From Pseudobacter sp. (GTDB taxonomy: Bacteria; Bacteroidota; Bacteroidia; Chitinophagales; Chitinophagaceae): DNA of 64,000 bases. The notes under the pieces were generated by a model. That model had not been told where the DNA came from. It searched no databases and saw nothing but the letters and a program-made list of their open reading frames with translations. How positions within the stretch are numbered: position 1 is the stretch's first letter; each line of letters starts with the position of its first letter. The stretch is taken from assembly GCA_017849455.1 (NCBI GenBank), contig JAFIGX010000003.1, forward strand, positions 124,001 through 188,000, written 5' to 3'. A program made the translations under genes and the position numbers. Shown here piece after piece: positions 1-9,382 of the stretch.

Positions 1-1370
1 CTGTCGATCTCATCCTGTGGAATAGGGAAATACAATTTACTATTTGTTACGTTGTAATTAAGGGAATTTCCGTTCCCGTCTTTCTGTGCATTCATTACGG
101 CTATTGCCCGGCCGGTGCGCACCAGATCGTACCAGCGATGTCCTTCGAATGCCAGCTCCAGCCTTCTTTCCTTCTCGATCACGAGCCTGGCGGCAGCCTG
201 GTCGGCAGCAGTTTTGGCCGGCAGGTTCACCCGTTTGCGAATGCGGTTATTCACGATGTCCATTCCTTCCGCTACTTTATTACCTTCTACCAGTGCCTCT
301 GCTTTCAGCAACAGGATATCTGCATAACGAAGGCGGTGCGTATTGCTTTTGGCAGAAGGATCGGGATATTTATTGACGAGGGCCACCGGTTGGGTCCAGT
401 AATCATCCGTCCAGGAAGTATTGGCGTGGCGGATGCTGGCATTCTTGCGGATAACATCATTTTCATCATTGAATGCTTTTTCGAGATCGTGGGTGGGGAT
501 GTAGAATTTTTTCCAGTCGCCCCACATCCAGGGTGTCATCATTCCTGTGATCCAGTTCTCGTGCTGCACTCCGTCGAACTGTATCTCCCAGATCGCTTCC
601 ACGCTATTCTTGGCAGAGAGGTCGAAGAGGGCGGTATAGTTGGGCAAGAGATCGTACCCGAGGGCAGTTACGGCATCGCAATACTGGGCCACTTTTGTCC
701 AGTCGGGATTGGGTTTCTGTGCATACACTTTTGCCAGCAGGGCATTCACGGCGCCTTTTGAAATAACGCCTTTATTGGGAACAGTGGCCCTCACTTTGGG
801 CAAAGCAAATTCAAGATCGCTGATGATCTGCTGGTATACTTCCTCTGCCGGCTTCTTCGGTGCGAAAGTACCGGCAACGTTATCGGGCGCCGTTGTAATG
901 ATGGGTATCGAACCCCATGATCTCACCAGGTTGAAATAATGCCAGGCACGCAGGAAGGCGGCTTCACCCAGGATCTCTGCTTTGCGCTGATCGGTGAGCC
1001 TGGAATCTTTCATCGCCGGAACATACTCCAGGATCACGTTCACATTTTTGATGTTCTTGTAGATATAGCCCCAATCCCTTTGCACAAGCTGGTTCACCGG
1101 TGTTTCGGTGAAGCGGTCCAGTTCGAAGATATTGGGGTTATCGCCTCCTGCATAGCAGTTATCTGAACGCACATCGCTGGTGGCCATGAAATCGGACGTA
1201 TAATATTCATCGTACAATCCGTTATAAGCACCTGTGAGCAATGATTCTGCATTGAGGTCGGTAGGCAGTGATTCGGAGATCGGCTTTTTGTCGAGGAAAT
1301 CCTTGCTGCACGACTGAAAGCCAACAACAGCCAGGAAAGTCACTGCATATAAAAATTGAAGTCGTTGCAT
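1..1370 (-). CDS. RagB/SusD-family outer-membrane lipoprotein, 3' end outside window
   Basis: Reverse-strand reading frame that stays open from an ATG at 1370 to the window edge, about 456 codons. It begins with a short hydrophobic signal and a lipobox, with the acylated Cys near residue 21 (context VVGFQSC), then a SusD-like start (KDFLDKKP). Near the edge it carries the typical late SusD phrase FPIPQDEID, so only a short C-terminal tail is missing. SusD proteins sit on the cell surface as the lid of a SusC channel and bind the incoming glycan or peptide. It starts 21 bases after the SusC stop, as expected of a SusC/SusD pair. The substrate cannot be told from sequence. Confidence 0.93.
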   Translation of the reverse strand, partial: MQRLQFLYAVTFLAVVGFQSCSKDFLDKKPISESLPTDLNAESLLTGAYNGLYDEYYTSDFMATSDVRSDNCYAGGDNPNIFELDRFTETPVNQLVQRDWGYIYKNIKNVNVILEYVPAMKDSRLTDQRKAEILGEAAFLRAWHYFNLVRSWGSIPIITTAPDNVAGTFAPKKPAEEVYQQIISDLEFALPKVRATVPNKGVISKGAVNALLAKVYAQKPNPDWTKVAQYCDAVTALGYDLLPNYTALFDLSAKNSVEAIWEIQFDGVQHENWITGMMTPWMWGDWKKFYIPTHDLEKAFNDENDVIRKNASIRHANTSWTDDYWTQPVALVNKYPDPSAKSNTHRLRYADILLLKAEALVEGNKVAEGMDIVNNRIRKRVNLPAKTAADQAAARLVIEKERRLELAFEGHRWYDLVRTGRAIAVMNAQKDGNGNSLNYNVTNSKLYFPIPQDEID

Positions 1371-1391
1371 ACTACTGTTTTTGTTGATAGT

Positions 1392-4300
1392 TTAAAAATC
1401 CACATTGATACCAAAAATGAAAGAGCGCGATTGCGGGTAAGTGCCATAGTCGATCCCCATCTGCCGGCGATCGCCATTGTATTGGCTCACTTCCGGATCA
1501 AAGCCGCTGTATTTGGTGATGGTGAACAGGTTTTGTGCAGTTACATACAAATTGCAACGGCTGATGCCCACTCTTTCCAGCAAGGCCGGTTTCAGGGAAT
1601 AGCTCAGGGTGAGGGCTTTCAAGCGCATATAGGACCCATTCTCCACGAAGCGGGAAGAGATCTGCGTGTTCTCCGTAGAGCCCTGGATGGCCTTCGGCAT
1701 ATCCGTGACCTGCCCGGCTGATTTCCAGCGGCGCAATACAGCGCTGCTCTGGTTCTTGGAATCGTTCATGCTTTCCAGCTCGATGCGGGAGGCATTGAAG
1801 AGATCATTTCCCTGTACGCCCTGGATGAAAACATTCAGCTCGAAGCTCTTGTACCGGAGGGTATTGGTAAGCCCGTAAATAAAGTCCGGTTGTGCATTAC
1901 CGATATATGTCCTGTCATTGTCGGCTGTGATACTACCATCTTTGTTCAGGTCCCTGTAGCGGATCATCCCGGTCTGCGGGTCGACCCCGTCGGAGATATA
2001 ACCATACATGGCTCCCAGTGAGCGGCCTTTTTCAACACGGATGGCATCGCCCCTTTCATATACGCCGGCATAGCTCAGGGTCTTTGTGAACTCGCCGAGG
2101 TCGGTGACCTTATTGCGGTTCGTAGAGAAATTAGCATTGATATTCCATTTCAGCGCACCATCTACGGCCAGTGCATTCACGCTTGCTTCGAAGCCTTTGT
2201 TCTCGATAGCGCCGATATTGTACAGTTGCGTTTCGAAGCCGGAAGATGGCGGGGGCTGCACGCTCACGAGCAGGTCGGTGGTCTTTTTATAATACACATC
2301 GAGCGTAACGGTGATGCGGTTCTTCAGGAAGGCTGCATCGATGCCCAGGTTGGTCTGCATGGTTTTCTCCCAGGTGAGACCGGGCTTTGGAAGATTGGTG
2401 AATGATACACCTCCCAATCCATCGGGTTTGAACAGGGGATAATAGTTATAGTCGCCGGCGTTTTCGGTGGATGTTTCATCATTCCCTGTTTTGCCCCAAC
2501 CGGCGCGCAGCTTCAGATCGGAGAAAAGTTTTTGTCCGGCCATGAATGCTTCATTGCTGATCCGCCAGGCTGCTGCCACGGAGGGGAACCAGCCATAGCG
2601 GCTGTCTTTCGGGAAACGGGACGAACCATCATACCGGAGATTGGCGGTGAGGAGATACCGGTCGTCATAGCTATAATTGATACGGCCGAGATAAGACCTC
2701 TTTGACCATTCGGATTGATTGGTGCGATTGATCAGTTTAATGGCAGCCGCGTTCAGCGTTCGTACGGAAGCGTTAGGAAAGTCCCGCCCTTCACCATAGG
2801 TCTCCTGCCAGCTCGATTCCTGTACGGTAGTACCTGCCAGGGCAGTAAGGGAATGGTCACCGAAATGTTTGGTATAGTTCAATGTATTTTCCCATAACCA
2901 TACAAAACGTTGTGAGGAAGAAGATTTACCAAAACCTTTTTGGGAACGTCCATAATCGGTGAGATAGGGATCGAGGAAATAATCCCACCTGTTCCCCTGG
3001 TATTCTGCACCGAAATTGGAGCGCAGGGTGAGGCCGGGAATGAGCCGCAGATCGGCCGTGAAGTTCCCGACCACACGGTTCTCGCGGCTTTTCTGTTGGG
3101 GCCCGAAGGCATTGGCGATCGGGTTTTCCCATCCGCCTTTATTGGGGTTGGAAGTATAGGTGCCGTCGGGATTGAAGATGCCGATGGTGGGAGGGGAGGT
3201 AAGGGCCGACAGGATGGCGCCGCCTTTCGCTACACCGGCATTGTCCAATACGTCCACAAATTCGGAACGTGAATAGGTGAGATTGGTGGCAAGGGTCAGC
3301 CAGTCTTTCACTTTATTATCGAGATTGACCCGTGCCGAATACCGGCCATAATCGGCAGGCGCCACGATCCCTTTCTGTTTCTGGTAGCCTAATGAAACAT
3401 AATAGCGGTTGCCGGCATTGCCGCCGGATATGGCCATTTGCAGGCTATGTTCCCGGCCGGTGCCGAAAGTTTCTTTTTGCCAGTCGGTATTACCGGGATT
3501 GTTATCGGTGTAGCCCAGTTCCTTCATCAGGTCGAGGTACTGGTCCCTGTTGAGCACGCCGATCTTCTTCGGCAACCTGGAGAATCCTGTATAGGCCGAA
3601 ACGCTGATCCTTCCTTTACCGGTCGATCCTTTTTTGGTGGTGATGAGCACTACGCCATTAGCGCCGCTGGCGCCATAGATAGCCGCGGAGGAGGCATCTT
3701 TGAGTATGGAAAAACTTTCAATGTCCTGTGGGTTCAGGAAATCGATATTACGCAGGATCACACCGTCTACCACATAGAGCGGATCATTGACGGCATTGAG
3801 GGAGGTATTGCCCCGGATGCTTACCGCGAGGGTCCAGCCCGGTTTACCGGAGGGTGAGGAAACGCTCACACCGGCGGCTTGTCCCTGTAATGCCTGTGCA
3901 GCATTCACGATGGGGCGGTCATTGAAATCGCTGGCTTTTACGGTGGCCACAGCACCGGTGATATCACCTTTGCGCTGCGTGCCATAGCCCACTACCACAA
4001 TCTGGTCGAGCTGCCTGTCGGACGCTGTGAGCTGAACATTGATGAGGTTCTGCCCGTTCACCGGCACTTCCTTTTCAGTATAGCCGATAAAGGAAAAACG
4101 CAGGGTGGCTTTTTCATTGACGGTAAGCGCATACTCACCGGCGTTATTGGTGGTGGTGCCGGTGGCAGTGCCTTTCACCTGGACTGAAACGCCTGCCAGC
4201 GGCTCATTGCCCGTGCCCGTTACTTTACCGGTGATGCGGATGTCCTGTTGCACAGGGGAATTGGACAATACCACTACCAGGTTATTGTTGAGCAGTTTGT

Positions 4301-4622
4301 AAGTAAGGTCCGTATTCCTGAAGAGTTTCTCCAAGGTTTCTTTCAGGCTGGACCCTTCCACTTTGATATCGACCTTTTTTTTGAGCGCCTGCAGATCGTA
4401 ATTATAGAGGAAACGGAATTCGCCGGCTTTCTCGATCCTGGTAAGCACTTTTTCGATGGCTGTCTGTTGCAGGTTCAGGGTAATATTGCCCTGGCCGAAT
4501 ACATTGGCCTGGACCTGGCAAATACCCAACAGCATGAATAGAAGGGTGAACTTCATAACGACAAGCAGTTTAAAGAGCGATGGGGGGATGGCATACCTCG
4601 GAGGAGGTGTGTTTTTTTTCAT
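1392..4622 (-). CDS. SusC/RagA-family TonB-dependent transporter with STN signalling domain
   Basis: About 1076 residues from the ATG at 4622; an upstream alternative start would add 15 residues. In order: signal peptide; STN domain (about residues 45-115) that talks to a FecR anti-sigma factor; carboxypeptidase-regulatory-like domain (about 127-205, RITGKVTG.. ending VGYGTQ); TonB plug (about 215-325); and a 22-strand-type barrel to the C-terminus (SFIFGINVDF). It imports nutrients across the outer membrane together with the adjacent SusD. The STN domain plus the FecR and sigma genes immediately upstream on the same strand mark it as a transducer that reports substrate binding to the sigma factor. 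Confidence 0.95.
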   Translation of the reverse strand: MKKNTPPPRYAIPPSLFKLLVVMKFTLLFMLLGICQVQANVFGQGNITLNLQQTAIEKVLTRIEKAGEFRFLYNYDLQALKKKVDIKVEGSSLKETLEKLFRNTDLTYKLLNNNLVVVLSNSPVQQDIRITGKVTGTGNEPLAGVSVQVKGTATGTTTNNAGEYALTVNEKATLRFSFIGYTEKEVPVNGQNLINVQLTASDRQLDQIVVVGYGTQRKGDITGAVATVKASDFNDRPIVNAAQALQGQAAGVSVSSPSGKPGWTLAVSIRGNTSLNAVNDPLYVVDGVILRNIDFLNPQDIESFSILKDASSAAIYGASGANGVVLITTKKGSTGKGRISVSAYTGFSRLPKKIGVLNRDQYLDLMKELGYTDNNPGNTDWQKETFGTGREHSLQMAISGGNAGNRYYVSLGYQKQKGIVAPADYGRYSARVNLDNKVKDWLTLATNLTYSRSEFVDVLDNAGVAKGGAILSALTSPPTIGIFNPDGTYTSNPNKGGWENPIANAFGPQQKSRENRVVGNFTADLRLIPGLTLRSNFGAEYQGNRWDYFLDPYLTDYGRSQKGFGKSSSSQRFVWLWENTLNYTKHFGDHSLTALAGTTVQESSWQETYGEGRDFPNASVRTLNAAAIKLINRTNQSEWSKRSYLGRINYSYDDRYLLTANLRYDGSSRFPKDSRYGWFPSVAAAWRISNEAFMAGQKLFSDLKLRAGWGKTGNDETSTENAGDYNYYPLFKPDGLGGVSFTNLPKPGLTWEKTMQTNLGIDAAFLKNRITVTLDVYYKKTTDLLVSVQPPPSSGFETQLYNIGAIENKGFEASVNALAVDGALKWNINANFSTNRNKVTDLGEFTKTLSYAGVYERGDAIRVEKGRSLGAMYGYISDGVDPQTGMIRYRDLNKDGSITADNDRTYIGNAQPDFIYGLTNTLRYKSFELNVFIQGVQGNDLFNASRIELESMNDSKNQSSAVLRRWKSAGQVTDMPKAIQGSTENTQISSRFVENGSYMRLKALTLSYSLKPALLERVGISRCNLYVTAQNLFTITKYSGFDPEVSQYNGDRRQMGIDYGTYPQSRSFIFGINVDF

Positions 4623-4756
4623 ACTTTTATATTGAAAGGTTACCAAATGAAGCCTGCCCGAACGCAAACCCGGATGCAGGTTTCTGTTTAAGCCTTAACG
4701 GGGTTCCGCTGCAACGGAGCCTCGTCTTTATGTTAATTTGATTGATCCTTGCTATA

Positions 4757-5857
4757 CTATCTCTTTACTATCTCGATCGCATTCCCGGAGATACTGTATT
4801 CAAAAGGTGCGGTGAGCTTCAACGCATCCAGCGCTTCGCGGATGGTCTCTTTTTCAAAGCTGCCTTTCAGGCGCATCTGACTGAGCTTTTCATTCTTTAT
4901 AGTGATCTGTACATTATACCATCGTTCCATTTTTTCTGCCAGCTCCTGGAAACTGTCGCCATCGAAGATCAGTTTGTTATATACCCAGGATGTTTCTTTC
5001 ATAGTGCTGTCGGGCCTGTCGGCAGGGACCGTGGTGACTGAAATACCGGTCTGTGAGATCGGTCCATGTTGGATGCTTTGTGTTTTCGGTCCTTTCAGTG
5101 AAGAATCCATTTTATTGAAGACAAGCTTTTCATGCGGGCGAAGAATGATCCTGGGAGCATTCTTATCATTTTGTCGCACCACTTCTATGGAGCCTCTCAG
5201 CAGGGTGGTCTCTATAGTGGGGTCCTCTGCATAGGATTTCACATTGAAAGCAGTGCCCAGCACCCTGATATCGATGCCGGCCGTATGTACGATGAAGGGG
5301 CTTTGTTTGTTATGCGTTACATCGAAAAAGGCTTCCCCTTCCAGGTTCACCTCCCGCATTGCCTGGTTGAAATTGCTGAGATAAGTGAGCCTGCTCTCAG
5401 CATTGAGCCAAACCTGTGTTCCATCGGGCAATACCAGTTTGGATTTGCTGCCGGGGCGGGCCATCACCTCATTCATGGTATCGGATGCAATGGCAGCAGG
5501 CTTATTGGCCTGCTTGCGGAACAGTAAAGGCCCAATGGTGATCGCCGATCCTGCCAGTGCAATGATAATGGCAGCATAGGCGAACCATCTCCTGAAATAA
5601 ATTTTTCTGATAGTAGCGGGGGGAGCAGGCGCAGTGGCATCAGCAGCGAGAAGGATGCGTTGAAAGCTTTCTTCTTCATGGAGGTTTTCATCCTGCACGG
5701 GACCGGAGTGCTGAGACCACCAGGTGGTGAGCATTTCATAGAGATACTGATCGCCGGGATGCTGCTGCAGGTGTTCCTGTAGTTCCTGCATTTCAGCATG
5801 GGTGGCTTCACCCGAAAGTTTACGGGCAACCAGCTCATGAAAGCGGTGTTCGTGCAT
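4757..5857 (-). CDS. FecR-family anti-sigma factor (DUF4974 C-terminal domain)
   Basis: 366 residues. A cytoplasmic N-terminal part (about 1-85) binds the sigma factor, one membrane span lies near residues 89-112 (FAYAAIIIALAG), the periplasmic FecR domain follows (about 135-235, with LPDGTQVWLNAESRLTY) and a DUF4974 domain ends the protein (about 295-364). It relays the signal from the STN domain of the SusC encoded 134 bases downstream to the ECF sigma factor encoded 79 bases upstream. Family and neighbours agree fully. The inducing substrate is unknown. Confidence 0.95.
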   Translation of the reverse strand: MHEHRFHELVARKLSGEATHAEMQELQEHLQQHPGDQYLYEMLTTWWSQHSGPVQDENLHEEESFQRILLAADATAPAPPATIRKIYFRRWFAYAAIIIALAGSAITIGPLLFRKQANKPAAIASDTMNEVMARPGSKSKLVLPDGTQVWLNAESRLTYLSNFNQAMREVNLEGEAFFDVTHNKQSPFIVHTAGIDIRVLGTAFNVKSYAEDPTIETTLLRGSIEVVRQNDKNAPRIILRPHEKLVFNKMDSSLKGPKTQSIQHGPISQTGISVTTVPADRPDSTMKETSWVYNKLIFDGDSFQELAEKMERWYNVQITIKNEKLSQMRLKGSFEKETIREALDALKLTAPFEYSISGNAIEIVKR

Positions 5858-5936
5858 GCGATGGCAAGCTTTTGCCTTGTTAAGACAGTAAGATGGAGAT
5901 GATCTACTAAGAGGGAGGTAAATTTTTTTTCAGCCG

Positions 5937-6611
5937 TCAACTCTTTTTCTGTACCCTGCTTACCGGCCCACCGGTAAAGTCCTTCCGGATCGCGTCAGCG
6001 ATCCGCTTTACGGCGATGGCCATCTGGGCATCGATGGTATTGACGGTGATGTGCAGGATCCCGGCCACTTCCTTATATTTCAGCCCATCCTCACGAATGA
6101 GCTTGAAGATCATTTTACAACGGGGCGGCAATGATTCAATGGCAGCCCGGATCTTCCTATTCATTTCGGCAGTGATCATGATCTGCTCCGGCGAGAGCTC
6201 GGTCGGCGCCAACAGGATGTCGATATGATCGAAGGACTCCACCATGCTTTCCCTTGCCTTTTTCGACAGATAGTTCAATGCCGTATTGCGCGTAGCCGTA
6301 TATAAATAAACTTTCAGGTCATTGATCTTCCCGATCGATTCGCGCTGGTTCCATAATTTAATGAACACATCCTCCACGATCTCCTCTGCATTCTCTTTCG
6401 TTCTCACCAATGATAAAGCAAATTGGAAAAGCCGCCGGAAGAATAAATGGTGCAATTGACGGAATGCCTGCTGGTCGCCCATTGCCACTTGTTGCAGCAA
6501 GAGAGGAAATGATAGATTTTCTGATCCCGGACCGTGACCCATATCGGCAAGCATTAGAATTGGATCGTTAAAATTAATATAATGCCCCACATTTGACAAA
6601 TCCTCCTCCAT
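5937..6611 (-). CDS. ECF RNA polymerase sigma factor, SusC/FecR-associated
   Basis: Up to 224 residues. Sigma region 2 lies around residues 50-115 (FQFALSLVRTKENAEEIVEDVFIKLW) and region 4 around 150-205 (LPPRCKMIFKLIREDGLKYKEVAGIL, then TVNTIDAQM). This is the Bacteroidota ECF type paired with FecR and SusC, expected to switch on the downstream uptake genes. The start is uncertain: similar proteins begin closer to LLQQVAMGDQQAF, so one of the internal Met codons (for example residue 20 or 24) may be the real start. It diverges from paaA across 65 bases that contain a perfect 6+6 palindrome. Confidence 0.9.
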   Translation of the reverse strand: MEEDLSNVGHYINFNDPILMLADMGHGPGSENLSFPLLLQQVAMGDQQAFRQLHHLFFRRLFQFALSLVRTKENAEEIVEDVFIKLWNQRESIGKINDLKVYLYTATRNTALNYLSKKARESMVESFDHIDILLAPTELSPEQIMITAEMNRKIRAAIESLPPRCKMIFKLIREDGLKYKEVAGILHITVNTIDAQMAIAVKRIADAIRKDFTGGPVSRVQKKS

Positions 6612-6612
6612 C

Positions 6613-6628
6613 GCTAACGCTTGTTAGC
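6613..6628. promoter_or_regulatory. candidate operator palindrome between sigma factor and paaA
   Basis: GCTAAC-GCTT-GTTAGC is a perfect inverted repeat with 6-base arms and a 4-base centre. It overlaps the TTG (6621-6623) that would serve as the -33 element of the paaA promoter, a position where a bound repressor would block transcription. A TetR-type PaaR repressor is an obvious candidate by analogy with other paa operons, but no regulator gene is present in the window and I found no second copy, so the link is inference. Confidence 0.35.
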
Positions 6629-6654
6629 ATTGCCACAAATATTGATTATCTTTG
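6621..6654 (+). promoter_or_regulatory. Bacteroidota-type promoter of the paa operon
   Basis: TATCTTTG at 6647-6654 matches the Bacteroidota -7 consensus TAnnTTTG exactly; a TTG lies 23 bases upstream at 6621-6623. The start codon of paaA follows 22 bases after the -7 box. Confidence 0.6.
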
Positions 6655-6676
6655 ATCTTCTAAAAACTGGGAAACC

Positions 6677-7630
6677 ATGTCTGTTCAGGAACTTGAAAAA
6701 ATATTCCAGGATAAGATCGACCGGGAGGTCAGGATCGAACCGAAAGACTGGATGCCGGATGCCTACCGGAAAACACTGATACGCCAGATCAGTCAACATG
6801 CGCACAGCGAGATCGTAGGCATGCTGCCCGAAGGCAACTGGATCACCAGGGCCCCAAGCCTCAAACGCAAGGCTATCCTGCTGGCAAAAGTGCAGGATGA
6901 GGCCGGCCATGGGCTTTACCTGTATGCCGCTACCGAAACCCTGGGCATTACCCGTGAACAGACTATCGACGACCTGCACAGTGGAAAAGCAAAATATTCT
7001 TCCATCTTCAACTATCCCACCATTACCTGGGCCGATATCGGCGCCATCGGCTGGCTCGTCGACGGGGCCGCTATCCTGAACCAGGTGATGCTATGCCGTA
7101 CTTCCTATGGGCCCTATGCCCGTGCGAATATCCGGATATGCAAGGAAGAAAGTTTTCACCAGCGCCAGGGTTTCGAGATACTGCTGGTGCTTTCACAGGG
7201 AACGCCCGAACAGAAAGCCATGCTGCAGGATGCGGTGGACCGGTGGTGGTGGCCTTCGCTCATGATGTTCGGTCCCAGGGACAGTGAATCCACCCATTCC
7301 GACCAAAGCACCCAATGGAAGATCAAACGCAAGAGCAATGATGAATTGCGCCAGCAGTTCGTGGACATGATCGCAGAACAGGCAAAGATCCTGCAGGTGA
7401 CCCTGCCCGATCCCGAACTGAAATGGAACGCGGAGAAAAAACAATACGACTGGGGCGAGATCGACTGGAACGAATTCTGGAACGTGGTCAAAGGTAATGG
7501 CCCCTGCAATAAGCAACGGCTCGACGCCCGGAAAAAGGCCCATGATAACGGGGCCTGGGTGCGGGAAGCAGCGAAAGCTTATGCTGATAAAAGGAAGGAA
7601 AGGGAAGAAAAAGAGATAAAAGTGGCGTAG
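6677..7630 (+). CDS. paaA: ring 1,2-phenylacetyl-CoA epoxidase, catalytic subunit PaaA
   Basis: 317 residues, full length for PaaA. This is the di-iron oxygenase subunit that epoxidises the aromatic ring of phenylacetyl-CoA in the cytoplasm, working as a complex with PaaB and PaaC. Two iron-binding ExxH motifs are visible: E75-x-x-H78 (QDEAGHG) and E158-x-x-H161 (EESFHQR), and E45 probably supplies a further ligand. It is the first gene of a same-strand run paaABCD-G-I-Y behind a good Bacteroidota promoter. The reductase subunit gene paaE is not in the run. Confidence 0.97.
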   Translation: MSVQELEKIFQDKIDREVRIEPKDWMPDAYRKTLIRQISQHAHSEIVGMLPEGNWITRAPSLKRKAILLAKVQDEAGHGLYLYAATETLGITREQTIDDLHSGKAKYSSIFNYPTITWADIGAIGWLVDGAAILNQVMLCRTSYGPYARANIRICKEESFHQRQGFEILLVLSQGTPEQKAMLQDAVDRWWWPSLMMFGPRDSESTHSDQSTQWKIKRKSNDELRQQFVDMIAEQAKILQVTLPDPELKWNAEKKQYDWGEIDWNEFWNVVKGNGPCNKQRLDARKKAHDNGAWVREAAKAYADKRKEREEKEIKVA

Positions 7631-7680
7631 ATTAAAAGGGCGTTCTACCAGTTATCTATAACCGAATAATTTCCGATCAA

Positions 7681-8052
7681 ATGAACATACAGATCAAACG
7701 ATATTTTTACGGGGATATTCCCGAAGAGAATACAGGCGGTGGCAATGCCGGTAAAAAAGAACAGCCTGGCTCCGTTACCTGGCCGCTCTGGGAAGTATTC
7801 ATCCGCAGCAAGCAGGGGCTCGACCATAAACATGTAGGCAGCCTGCACGCCACCGATGCAAAGATGGCCATCGAGAATGCCCGCGATGTGTATACCCGCC
7901 GTATGGAGGGTATCAGCATCTGGGTGGTGGAAAGTCAGTATATCCATGCTTCGAACCCCGACGATGCGGAGGCTTTCTACGAACCGGCCAATGATAAGGT
8001 ATATCGTCATCCGACTTTTTACGACCTGCCGGATGAAGTGAAGCACATGTAA
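7681..8052 (+). CDS. paaB: ring 1,2-phenylacetyl-CoA epoxidase subunit PaaB
   Basis: 123 residues. The segment WPLWEVFIRSKQGLDHKHVG followed by ..HATDAKMAIENARDVYTRR is the PaaB signature. PaaB bridges PaaA-PaaC heterodimers in the epoxidase complex. It is somewhat longer than the E. coli protein because of an N-terminal extension (residues about 1-30) with a Gly/Asn-rich stretch. It starts 50 bases after paaA and ends 24 bases before paaC. Confidence 0.96.
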   Translation: MNIQIKRYFYGDIPEENTGGGNAGKKEQPGSVTWPLWEVFIRSKQGLDHKHVGSLHATDAKMAIENARDVYTRRMEGISIWVVESQYIHASNPDDAEAFYEPANDKVYRHPTFYDLPDEVKHM

Positions 8053-8076
8053 GTTTTCATCCATCAATCGCCGACA

Positions 8077-8847
8077 GTGAACCAGCAAACCATTTTCGAT
8101 TATACGATCCATCTGGCCGATAATGCCCTCGTGATCGCCCAACGCAACAGCGAATGGTGCGGCCATGGCCCTGTGCTGGAACAGGATATCGCCCTCACGA
8201 ATATTTCCCTCGATCTGCTCGGGCAGGCCAGGAGCCTCTATCAATATGCCGCTTCGATCAGGAATAAAATGAATGGGAACGATCAGGCCACCGAAGATAC
8301 CCTCGCCTACCTGCGCGATGCCCGCGAGTTCAGGAACTGCCTGCTCATGGAGTTGCCTAACGGCGATTGGGGGCAGACCATCCTCCGGCAATTCTTTTTC
8401 AGCGTATACCAGTATAACCTCTACCAATACCTGCAGCGGTCATCCGATAACACCCTGTCTGCCATCGCAGAAAAATCATTGAAGGAAGTGACCTATCACC
8501 AGCGATGGAGCAGCGAATGGGTGATCCGCCTCGGGGATGGCACCGAAGAAAGCCACCGGCGTATGCAGAACGCCGTCCATGAGCTGTGGATGTTCACCGG
8601 CGAACTGACAACGCCAGCCGGCTATGAGCTGGAAGCGGCCCGCGAAAACATCGGGGTCGATCCGGCGTCCCTGAAAGCTGCCTGGTCACAGACCATTGCA
8701 GAAGTGTTCCAGGAAGCCACGCTCGATGTGCCCGCAACAGGCTGGATGCAGACAGGAGGCAAGGAAGGCCGGCACACGGAGCACCTGGGCTATATCCTGG
8801 CAGAGATGCAGTTCCTGCAACGCACCTATCCCGATTCCAAATGGTAG
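8077..8847 (+). CDS. paaC: ring 1,2-phenylacetyl-CoA epoxidase subunit PaaC
   Basis: 256 residues starting at a GTG. PaaC has the same ferritin-like helical fold as PaaA but a degenerate metal site; it stabilises PaaA and helps hold the substrate. Recognisable stretches: LADNALVIAQRNSEWCGHGP near residue 12, LDLLGQARSLYQYA near 47, and YHQRWSSEWVIRLGDGT near 130. It lies between paaB and paaD in the standard order. Confidence 0.96.
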   Translation: MNQQTIFDYTIHLADNALVIAQRNSEWCGHGPVLEQDIALTNISLDLLGQARSLYQYAASIRNKMNGNDQATEDTLAYLRDAREFRNCLLMELPNGDWGQTILRQFFFSVYQYNLYQYLQRSSDNTLSAIAEKSLKEVTYHQRWSSEWVIRLGDGTEESHRRMQNAVHELWMFTGELTTPAGYELEAARENIGVDPASLKAAWSQTIAEVFQEATLDVPATGWMQTGGKEGRHTEHLGYILAEMQFLQRTYPDSKW

Positions 8848-8863
8848 GCATAAAATAAATACA

Positions 8864-9367
8864 ATGACACCGGAAACAGATATATCAGTTCAGCAAACCT
8901 GGTCCTTACTGGAAGCAGTGACAGACCCGGAAGTGCCTGTATTGTCTGTGCTCGACCTGGGCATTGTGCGCGATGTGCAGGTGAAAGGCCGGGAAGCTCA
9001 TATCGTGATCACACCTACCTATTCTGGTTGCCCGGCCATGGACGTGATCAGCATGAATATCCGCCTGCAATTGCTGCAGCATGGTTTTGAAAAGGTCATC
9101 ATCAGCCAGGTACTATCGCCCGCCTGGACCACCGACTGGATGAGCGAAGCCGGTAAAGAAAAGTTGAAAGCCTATGGTATCGCTCCGCCCAATCCTACCC
9201 AACAGGTTTGCCACACCAAACTTTTCGCGGACAACGAAGCTGTTCAATGCCCGCATTGCAATTCCTGGAATACCCGCCGCATCAGTGAATTCGGGTCAAC
9301 TGCCTGCAAAGCGCTTTACCAGTGCAACGATTGCCGGGAGCCATTCGATTATTTTAAATGCCATTGA
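8864..9367 (+). CDS. paaD: PaaD, Fe-S/metal maturation factor of the epoxidase
   Basis: 167 residues from the ATG at 8864; a longer frame runs back into paaC but the family starts here. The N-terminal MIP18/DUF59-type domain (DPEVPVLSVLDLGIV, then TPTYSGCPAMD with the conserved Cys) is fused to a zinc-ribbon-like tail with CxxC pairs at about 129/132 and 154/157. PaaD is required for an active PaaABCE complex, probably for assembly of its metal centres. It sits 16 bases after paaC and 15 bases before paaG. Confidence 0.95.
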   Translation: MTPETDISVQQTWSLLEAVTDPEVPVLSVLDLGIVRDVQVKGREAHIVITPTYSGCPAMDVISMNIRLQLLQHGFEKVIISQVLSPAWTTDWMSEAGKEKLKAYGIAPPNPTQQVCHTKLFADNEAVQCPHCNSWNTRRISEFGSTACKALYQCNDCREPFDYFKCH

Positions 9368-9382
9368 TAAAAACCGATCCAG

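Noticed and set aside
138..761. Plus-strand open frames within the first 1.3 kb (up to 207 codons)
   Set aside because: They lie antisense to a continuous SusD frame with lipobox and family motifs; no family features of their own.
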